From JBKHBQ01 sp046542305 (GTDB lineage Bacteria; Bacteroidota; Bacteroidia; Bacteroidales; 4484-276), in the NCBI GenBank assembly GCA_046542305.1, contig JBKHBQ010000104.1:1-12341 (forward strand): 12,341 nt of DNA. Reading direction: 5' to 3'. Below the pieces are notes generated by a model. The model was not told the origin of the DNA, did not search any database, and saw only the letters and a program-made list of their open reading frames with translations. Each line of letters opens with the position of its first letter. The first letter of the stretch is position 1. The position numbers and the translations under genes were made by a program. This document shows positions 7,229 to 12,341 of this stretch, one piece after another.

Positions 7229-9145
7229 ATGAGCAAAAAACAAAAAACAATTAAAGGCCGGTCAGGTACCGGTTATCAGGCAGCCTTTTACCTGTTTTTC
7301 ACGGGATTGATCATTGTTCTTCCGCTGGTGTATGCTGAGCGGATCTTAGATCCGACCCTGACACCCAGGCTGTTCGGTCTGAGCATTTTGCTTCTCATAT
7401 TCCTGTCCCTTGGATTCAGCAAAAAAATCTATCGCAGGCTTAATACCTCCGTGCTGCGAAATCCAATGTTTTTGATGCTGCTTCTATATGCCGTCATCAC
7501 GGCACTATCCATGCTGTTTTCCATTAATTACAAAGAAGGATTTTACGATTCCGGCAAAAGTTTCGCGATGCTGATCCTTGCGGGAATTGCCGCCATCATG
7601 TACTCGTTTACGCCGGGCTGGCACGAAAAAATCCCGAAGCTGGTCCTGATTTCTGCAATCATCTCGCTGATCATCGGCATACATCAATATCTGAACGAAG
7701 TTCTGCTTTCGAGCGAAACCCTGCTATCCGATGGCAGACCGCTGATATACCTGGTGGATGGATTAATGGCCCATAAAAATCAGTATGCCATTTCACTGTT
7801 GCTGATGCTGCCTTTCGTTGGCTTTGGGATATTCCAGGCGCGGGGCATCCTGCGTGCTTTGTTTATTATTATCACTTCCTTGTTAATGATTTTTTTGGTG
7901 ATTCTCGAAACACGCTCAACCTGGGTAGGTGTGCTTGTGGGATCAGCAGCGATGGTTCTGGTTCTCATGGCATTCGGAAGACATTTCGGCATTAGCCGGC
8001 AATTGCGCATAATCATACTGGCCGGGGCTGTCACTGCTTCCCTCGGGTTGCTTGTATCCGTGGCTTTTCTTGGAAGAGACAATCCCGAATCCGTTTTTTC
8101 AAGGCTGCGTTCGATTCTCAATCCTGAATACGGCAATAATGTGTACCGGCTGAAAATCTGGAATATCACCGGTCAAATGATCAAGGACCAGCCGCTGCAG
8201 GGAGTAGGTGCCGGAAACTGGAAGATCAATTCGGCATATTATTATAAAGGTCAGAAATTTCAAAAAGACCAGCTCAACTGGATCAGGCCGCATAACGACT
8301 TTCTGTGGGTATTTTCTGAAAAAGGGATCTTGGGGTTTTTGATTTTTACAGCCATTTTCGTGTATGCCCTTTTTATGATGATCAAAATTTTTAAATCCGC
8401 AGCAGTTTCCCTCAGCCCAAAAGTTTTCATCCTGTTTATGTTCGGGGGGCTGATTAGTTACCTGTCGGTATCCCTATTTACTTTTCCGCTCGAGCGAATC
8501 AACCACCAGGTATACCTGATGCTGATCCTTTCCGCTGCCGTGGGCATTTATCACCGCGAGATGGTGCCGGCCCGGCCGCTCAGGGTGTCGCGCTTTGCCA
8601 TTGTTATTCCTGCCGTTCTGTGCCTGGCGTTTTCTGTTGCGTACAGCACTTCTGTGATTAAACTCGAGACGATCGTAAAACAGGCGCGCGCTGCGCAGTT
8701 TCAAAACAACTGGAAACGAATGCTGCAGTTGGCAAATGAAATCCCGACCACCTTCAGGAACATCGATGCGGAAGCCGTGCCGGTGGCGTGGTATGGCGGA
8801 TTGGCCCATGCCAATTTGAATCAGCCCGAAAAGGCTCTGCTATTTTACCTGAAAGCCGTAAAAAATCATCCTACCAGGGTGATGGTTCTGAATAACCTGG
8901 GAAAAACATATATTAACCTTGGAGAATATCAAAAAGGACAGCAAGTACTGCTATCTGCGCTCGATATCCTGCCGGATTATCCTGAAGCATTAACCAACCT
9001 CTCGGCAAGCTACTACGAACAAAAAAATTACCAACAGGCATTAAAATACCTGAGGGAAATTCCGCCACATCAACGGACGGAAATCGTTAATCGCAACATC
9101 AAGGCATTGCAAAAAATGATCAAAGAACCTGCTTCAGAAAAATAA
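7229..9145 (+). CDS. O-antigen ligase / polymerase (Wzy_C) with C-terminal TPR repeats
   Basis: A polytopic inner-membrane protein of the O-antigen ligase family, 638 residues from the ATG at 7229 (MSKKQKTIKG). Such enzymes move or polymerise undecaprenyl-linked glycans on the periplasmic face. About ten to twelve hydrophobic segments run to roughly residue 475. Between them are the family motifs ETRSTWVG, with the conserved Arg of the Wzy_C region, and IRPHNDFLWVFSEKG, with the key His in the large loop. After the last membrane segment come about 150 residues with TPR-like repeats (YGGLAHANLNQPEKALLFYL, NNLGKTYINLGEYQKGQQVL, TNLSASYYEQKNYQQALKYL). Ligase versus polymerase, and glycan versus protein acceptor, cannot be told. 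An ATG at 7193 would add 12 residues but abuts the -7 box. It is divergent from the glycosyltransferase gene and ends at a hairpin terminator. Confidence 0.9.
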   Translation: MSKKQKTIKGRSGTGYQAAFYLFFTGLIIVLPLVYAERILDPTLTPRLFGLSILLLIFLSLGFSKKIYRRLNTSVLRNPMFLMLLLYAVITALSMLFSINYKEGFYDSGKSFAMLILAGIAAIMYSFTPGWHEKIPKLVLISAIISLIIGIHQYLNEVLLSSETLLSDGRPLIYLVDGLMAHKNQYAISLLLMLPFVGFGIFQARGILRALFIIITSLLMIFLVILETRSTWVGVLVGSAAMVLVLMAFGRHFGISRQLRIIILAGAVTASLGLLVSVAFLGRDNPESVFSRLRSILNPEYGNNVYRLKIWNITGQMIKDQPLQGVGAGNWKINSAYYYKGQKFQKDQLNWIRPHNDFLWVFSEKGILGFLIFTAIFVYALFMMIKIFKSAAVSLSPKVFILFMFGGLISYLSVSLFTFPLERINHQVYLMLILSAAVGIYHREMVPARPLRVSRFAIVIPAVLCLAFSVAYSTSVIKLETIVKQARAAQFQNNWKRMLQLANEIPTTFRNIDAEAVPVAWYGGLAHANLNQPEKALLFYLKAVKNHPTRVMVLNNLGKTYINLGEYQKGQQVLLSALDILPDYPEALTNLSASYYEQKNYQQALKYLREIPPHQRTEIVNRNIKALQKMIKEPASEK

Positions 9146-9175
9146 AAAAACCGGGCGAAACACCCGGTTTTTTTT
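9144..9175. terminator. Bidirectional intrinsic terminator
   Basis: An A-run at 9144-9150, then CCGGG, the loop CGAAACA, CCCGG and a T-run to 9175. With the A/T tracts pairing, the stem grows to more than 10 bp. It lies directly after the O-antigen ligase stop and 17 bp beyond the ilvE stop on the other strand, and has a T-tract in both directions, so it can end both convergent transcripts. Confidence 0.9.
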
Positions 9176-9192
9176 CTTTTTATTCTGTCATG

Positions 9193-10212
9193 CTATTCCA
9201 CTACTGTGGTCCAGCCATAAATATCTTCCTCGGTTCCTTCCTGGATGCTGCGAAGTTTGTTGTATAACTTCGTACTCACGGGACCGGCTTTACCATCTTC
9301 ACAAAATTCGAACACCTTTCCGGTATCGCGATCCACGATTTTTTTAATGGGCGAAATAACGGCAGCCGTGCCACAGGCGCCCACTTCATCAAATTCGCCG
9401 ATCTCATCGATGCGGACATGACGCCGCTCTACTTCCATACCCATATCCTTGGCCAATTGTCTCAGGCTCATGTTGGTGATGGAAGGAAGGATGGATTCGG
9501 AATCCGGTGTAATGTAGGTATTGCCTTTAATCCCGAAGAAATTTGCCGGACCGGCTTCGTCGATGTATTCGCGATTGGCCGAGCTGCGGAAAATTACCGA
9601 AGCAAAACCTTCCTTTTTTCCGCGATCGAGTGCACGGAGACTGGCAGCATAATTTCCTCCCACCTTAATATGTCCGGTACCGAAAGGTGCAGCCCGGTCA
9701 ATATCGCCGATAATCTGCATGGTCACCGGATTAAAACCTTCTTTAAAATAAGGACCAACCGGCCCAACAAATACCATGAACAGGTATTCGCTCGAAGGCT
9801 TCACCCCTACCTCGGGCCCCGAACCAATAAGCAGCGGCCTGATGTACATGGCAGCTCCGAGCCCGAATGGCGGAACATGCTTTTCATTGAGCTTTACGGC
9901 TTTAAAAACAGCTTCTTTAAAAAGCTCCGCCGGGACTTCGGCCATCATGATGCCACGGGCTGACGCCTGCATACGCTTGGCATTTTCTTCCCACCTGAAA
10001 ACACGAACTTTGCCGTCCTTTCCGCGGAAGGCCTTCATTCCTTCGAAAGCCTCCTGTCCGTAGTGGAGTGCTGTGGCCGCCATATGAATGTTGATGTATT
10101 CTGAAGAAGAAATCTCCAGTTCGCCCCATTTTCCGTTGCGATTGTAGCAGCGAACATTGTAGTCTGTCTTAAAATAGCCGAATGGCAGGCTTTTCCAATC
10201 TATGTTCATCAT
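9193..10212 (-). CDS. ilvE: Branched-chain amino acid aminotransferase
   Basis: A 339-residue PLP-dependent class IV aminotransferase of the larger (eukaryote-like) IlvE type. It interconverts leucine, isoleucine and valine with their 2-oxo acids, using 2-oxoglutarate/glutamate, in the cytoplasm. ALHYGQEAFEGMKAFRG lies at about 48-64. HIKVGGNYAASL at 181-192 carries the PLP lysine, Lys183. YIDEAGPANFFGI comes next, and FDEVGACGTAAVISPI near residue 280 forms the cofactor phosphate-binding region. The length is normal and no key residue is missing. ATG codons at 10212 and 10209 are both possible starts. I find no clear -7 box. Upstream, one Rex-like inverted repeat (10296-10313) lies 84 bases before the start and could act on this gene as well as on the divergent operon. 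Confidence 0.96.
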   Translation of the reverse strand: MMNIDWKSLPFGYFKTDYNVRCYNRNGKWGELEISSSEYINIHMAATALHYGQEAFEGMKAFRGKDGKVRVFRWEENAKRMQASARGIMMAEVPAELFKEAVFKAVKLNEKHVPPFGLGAAMYIRPLLIGSGPEVGVKPSSEYLFMVFVGPVGPYFKEGFNPVTMQIIGDIDRAAPFGTGHIKVGGNYAASLRALDRGKKEGFASVIFRSSANREYIDEAGPANFFGIKGNTYITPDSESILPSITNMSLRQLAKDMGMEVERRHVRIDEIGEFDEVGACGTAAVISPIKKIVDRDTGKVFEFCEDGKAGPVSTKLYNKLRSIQEGTEEDIYGWTTVVE

Positions 10213-10295
10213 ATCAGCGATTTTTTTGTAAGGTAAATTTTTAAACCGCTAAAATAAAAAGAATCCTCAAGGAGCCGACTGCAATACATCTTTTT

Positions 10296-10313
10296 TTGTT
10301 AAATTGTTAACAG
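10296..10313. promoter_or_regulatory. Rex-like operator, copy 1
   Basis: TTGTTAA-ATTG-TTAACAG is an inverted repeat matching 13 of the 14 defined bases of the clostridial Rex site TTGTTAANNNNTTAACAA. It is the best of the three copies. It lies in the gap between divergent ilvE and the DRTGG gene, about 110 bp upstream of the plus-strand transcription start and 84 bp upstream of the ilvE ATG. The assignment to Rex is by motif only. Confidence 0.55.
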
Positions 10314-10389
10314 AAAAATTGCAGGGCTAACTGCGTCAACCTATCTGAAAAGAGGAAATGGAGCATCTGAACAATATCGCAAATTAATT

Positions 10390-10419
10390 TTTGTTATTTC
10401 TTTAACATTGTTATTTTTG
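10390..10419 (+). promoter_or_regulatory. Promoter of the DRTGG / ATPase / hydrogenase-like operon
   Basis: A TTTG -33 box at 10390-10393, an 18-bp spacer and TATTTTTG at 10412-10419. Both boxes and the spacing fit the Bacteroidetes primary sigma consensus (TTTG, 17-23 bp, TAnnTTTG). It is the only promoter in the window where I see both boxes. Transcription should start near 10424, giving a leader of about 27 bases. Confidence 0.7.
10391..10408. promoter_or_regulatory. Rex-like operator, copy 2 (over the -33 box)
   Basis: TTGTTAT-TTCT-TTAACAT has the same TTGTTA-N6-TAACA geometry and matches 12 of 14 defined bases of the Rex site. It overlaps the -33 box, so a bound protein would block RNA polymerase. 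Confidence 0.5.
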
Positions 10420-10425
10420 TAACAA
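10408..10425. promoter_or_regulatory. Rex-like operator, copy 3 (over the -7 box)
   Basis: TTGTTAT-TTTT-GTAACAA matches 12 of 14 defined Rex-site bases. It starts exactly where copy 2 ends, shares one base with it (17-bp period), and contains the whole -7 box and the likely transcription start. The two sites together cover the entire core promoter. Confidence 0.5.
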
Positions 10426-10450
10426 ATAATAGGTCAAGCACCTTTTTCAA

Positions 10451-10807
10451 ATGTCACAAGAAATGCGTACAAAAAAACTGGTTGAGTTGTTGAATGCCAG
10501 AATCATCAGTGGTGATTTGGATGGTGATCTGAAAATTGAAGAAGCATTTGCTTCGGACTTGATGAGCGATGTGCTGACGCTGGACCACAGCAATCCATTG
10601 CTCATCACGGGACTTGCCAACATGCAAACCATCCGCACGGCAGAGATGGCCGACATATCGGTGATTGTGCTGGCCCGGGGCAAGAAAGCACCGCCCGAAA
10701 TGGTCGAACTGGCACAGCAAAACGGGATCACCCTGCTCGAAACGCCGTTCTCGGTATTCAAAACCAGCGGAATTCTTTTTGCTAATGGCATAAAACCAGT
10801 ATACTGA
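10451..10807 (+). CDS. DRTGG domain protein
   Basis: A 118-residue soluble protein made of a single DRTGG-type domain. Visible features are LVELLNARIISGDLDGDLKI, EEAFASDLMSDVLTL, the short loop LLITGLANMQTIRTAEMADI, and VIVLARGKKAPPEMVELAQQNGITLLETPFS at the C-terminus. DRTGG domains occur beside CBS domains and in phosphotransacetylase-like proteins and are thought to bind ligands; the ligand is unknown. Stand-alone copies are known next to anti-sigma-type ATPases and hydrogenase-like Fe-S proteins in anaerobes, as here. It is the first gene of the operon, 27 bases after the predicted transcription start and 5 bp before the ATPase gene. A role as the small regulatory partner of the ATPase is inference. 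Confidence 0.85.
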   Translation: MSQEMRTKKLVELLNARIISGDLDGDLKIEEAFASDLMSDVLTLDHSNPLLITGLANMQTIRTAEMADISVIVLARGKKAPPEMVELAQQNGITLLETPFSVFKTSGILFANGIKPVY

Positions 10808-10812
10808 TCGAT

Positions 10813-11229
10813 ATGATGAAGTTTGATTTTGAAGTAGAAGGTGGAAATTTCAGCAAAGCCGGGGCAGCCTCCAGTTCGGTAAAAAAAATCCTCAACCAAT
10901 TGAATGTGGATTACGCCGTAATTAAACGCGTGGTGGTAGCCCTTTACGAAGCGGAGGTGAATGTGGTAGCCCATGCTTTTAAAGGAAGAATCGATGCGGA
11001 GATTGAAATGGAAGGTATTACGGTAGTGGTGGAGGACGAAGGACCCGGAATTGCGGATATCGAAAAAGCCATGCAGGAAGGCTACTCCACGGCTTCGGAC
11101 AAGGTTCGCGAAATGGGCTTTGGCGCAGGCATGGGATTGCCGAACATTAAAAGAAACGTCGATGATCTCGGCATAACCAGCGAAGTAGGAAAGGGCACAC
11201 GGTTGGAGTTCAGGGTGAATTTCACGTAA
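10813..11229 (+). CDS. Anti-sigma-type GHKL ATPase (RsbW/SpoIIAB-like)
   Basis: A 138-residue stand-alone HATPase_c protein. The N-box is EAEVNVVAHAF at about 50-60, the G1 box DEGPGI at about 75-80, and the G2 box GFGAGMGLPNIK at about 102-113, ending GTRLEFRVNF. There is no dimerisation/phosphoacceptor His domain, so it is not a sensor histidine kinase. This size and layout fit the serine-kinase/anti-sigma group (RsbW, SpoIIAB, RsbT), which phosphorylate STAS partners and work opposite PP2C/SpoIIE phosphatases. No STAS protein or sigma factor is in the window, so its partner is unknown. It lies 5 bp after the DRTGG gene and 20 bp before the hydrogenase-like gene, so they should be co-transcribed. 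ATG at 10813 or 10816 may be the start. Confidence 0.9.
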   Translation: MMKFDFEVEGGNFSKAGAASSSVKKILNQLNVDYAVIKRVVVALYEAEVNVVAHAFKGRIDAEIEMEGITVVVEDEGPGIADIEKAMQEGYSTASDKVREMGFGAGMGLPNIKRNVDDLGITSEVGKGTRLEFRVNFT

Positions 11230-11249
11230 AAAAAACAGAGGATCAGAAA

Positions 11250-12341
11250 ATGAAGGATTTTCATCACGCGTTAAAGATCGTCGACGATTTATGCATCGGG
11301 TGCTCCAAATGCATGAACGTCTGCCCCACCGCAGCTATCCGTGTACGGCGCGGGAAAGCCAGGCTGATGGACAACCGCTGCATCGATTGCGGGGAATGCT
11401 ACAGGATTTGCCCCGTTAGCGCCATCATCATCGAACAGGACGACCTGAACAAAATCTTTGCCTTCAAATACCGTGTTGCACTGGTACCTGCAGTTTTCTT
11501 CGGGCAGTTCAAATCCAAATACAGCATCAACAAAATCTACAGCCTGCTTTACGAAATGGGCTTCACACACATTTTGGAAGTGGAACACGGCGTGCAGATC
11601 ATCAAGGAAGAAGTAAAACAAATCCTGAAATCCAATACCGAATTCAAGCCGCTGATCTCTGCATTTTGCCCGGCCATTGTAAGGCTGATACAGGTAAAAT
11701 TTCCGGCGCTGGTGCATCATTTTATCCTGCTTAAAACACCTTTGGACGTGGCCGCAGAATACATCAGGCTGCGGATGAAAAACGAGGGATATCCCGAAGG
11801 GGAAACCGGAATATTTTATTTTACCCAATGTGCCGCAAAGATTGCAGCCATTAAAAGTCCGGCAGATGAGGAAGAATCGCAGATCGACGGCGTGATCAAT
11901 ATGGATTCGGTTTTCAACAAAATCTATCAGAAACTGCAATGCGACGATACCGGCGACACCTGCACGGTGCCGATGGTAGAACCACTTGCACCCGAAGGCG
12001 TGCTGTGGAGCCTAACCACGGGTGAATCCGATCATGCCATGGGAAGACGTATGGCCATCGACGGGGTGCATAATGTGATAAACTTTCTGGAAAAACTCGA
12101 ACAACAGGATCAGCCTGATTTCGATTTCCTGGAGCTGCGCGCCTGCGACGAGAGTTGTGCAGGTGGCGTACTCACCACCGAAAACCGTTTCCTTACCGCC
12201 GAGCGGATGCGCAAACGCGCCAGGGTGATCCGGGAACAACCGGCCAAACAAGCACCCGCCGAAATTGTTAAGTATAAGGAATCGCTGCTGCCACGCATCA
12301 CCCTGGGCGAGATTAAACCGCGCTCGATGATGAAACTGGAT
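11250..12341 (+). CDS. Putative sensory [FeFe]-hydrogenase-like protein with 2x[4Fe-4S] (3' end cut)
   Basis: The first 364 residues of a protein that runs off the right edge, translated by hand from ATG at 11250; GAGGA about 10 bases upstream is a fair ribosome site. Residues 15-25 (CIGCSKCMNVC) and 44-54 (CIDCGECYRIC) are two ferredoxin-type [4Fe-4S] motifs. The [FeFe]-hydrogenase large domain follows: ISAFCP at 136-141 in place of TSCCP, TQCAAK at 192-197 in place of MPCxxK, and ELRACDESCAGG at 295-306 in place of ExMxCxxGCxxGG. The four H-cluster cubane cysteines (140, 194, 299, 303) and Lys197 are kept. The proton-transfer Cys is Phe139, and GGGQP is lost. This pattern fits the putative sensory groups (C/D, HydS-like) rather than a catalytic enzyme. 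The function is inferred. Confidence 0.88.
   Translation, partial: MKDFHHALKIVDDLCIGCSKCMNVCPTAAIRVRRGKARLMDNRCIDCGECYRICPVSAIIIEQDDLNKIFAFKYRVALVPAVFFGQFKSKYSINKIYSLLYEMGFTHILEVEHGVQIIKEEVKQILKSNTEFKPLISAFCPAIVRLIQVKFPALVHHFILLKTPLDVAAEYIRLRMKNEGYPEGETGIFYFTQCAAKIAAIKSPADEEESQIDGVINMDSVFNKIYQKLQCDDTGDTCTVPMVEPLAPEGVLWSLTTGESDHAMGRRMAIDGVHNVINFLEKLEQQDQPDFDFLELRACDESCAGGVLTTENRFLTAERMRKRARVIREQPAKQAPAEIVKYKESLLPRITLGEIKPRSMMKLD

Noticed and set aside
10357..10386. A 9-codon frame (MEHLNNIAN) with AGAGGA just upstream
   Set aside because: It lies upstream of the mapped promoter boxes of the DRTGG operon, so it would not be on that transcript. It is too short to support without conservation.
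11289..11939. A 216-residue open frame on the minus strand inside the hydrogenase-like gene
   Set aside because: It is the antisense shadow of a strongly motif-supported plus-strand gene. Its Cys/Phe/His-rich translation resembles no family I know and has no start context.

Overview
The window looks like chromosome of an anaerobic, fermentative member of the Bacteroidota. Three things suggest this: a V/A-type ATPase operon with the DUF2764 protein typical of that phylum, a Bacteroidota-like topoisomerase IV ParE, and repeated matches to the Bacteroidetes primary sigma -7 element (TAnnTTTG) just upstream of genes, with few strong Shine-Dalgarno sites. No species can be named from the sequence alone. 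I see no tRNA, rRNA, CRISPR array, insertion sequence or phage gene.

Layout. Positions 1-2460 (minus strand) hold the start of a V-type ATPase operon in the order subunit E, DUF2764 protein, a DUF3332 lipoprotein, subunit A (cut by the left edge), with a candidate promoter at about 2494-2501. Next on the minus strand is parE (2545-4401), whose usual partner parC is not next to it. Positions 4546-9145 form a small surface-polysaccharide region. A WcaJ-type initiating sugar-phosphate transferase and a DUF1972/GT4 glycosyltransferase lie on the minus strand. A Wzy_C-type O-antigen ligase or polymerase with C-terminal TPR repeats is divergent on the plus strand. The roughly 110-150 bp between the divergent genes carries a -7 element for each direction. 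A hairpin at 9144-9175 separates the ligase from the convergent gene ilvE (branched-chain aminotransferase, 9193-10212).

The right end (10213-12341) is the most interesting part. A plus-strand operon encodes a DRTGG-domain protein, a small GHKL ATPase of the anti-sigma/serine-kinase type, and the start of a ferredoxin-like protein with an [FeFe]-hydrogenase H-cluster domain, cut by the right edge. The H-cluster domain keeps the four cubane-ligand cysteines and the active-site lysine. The cysteine normally used for proton transfer is replaced by phenylalanine, as expected for a sensory rather than a turnover hydrogenase. The promoter has a TTTG -33 box, an 18-bp spacer and a TATTTTTG -7 box. 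Three copies of a TTGTTA-N6-TAACA inverted repeat lie upstream, two of them covering the -33 and -7 boxes. The repeat closely matches the clostridial form of the operator for Rex, the NADH/NAD+-responsive repressor. My reading, which is inference, is a redox-controlled H2- or redox-sensing signalling module that probably continues past the right edge into catalytic hydrogenase genes.
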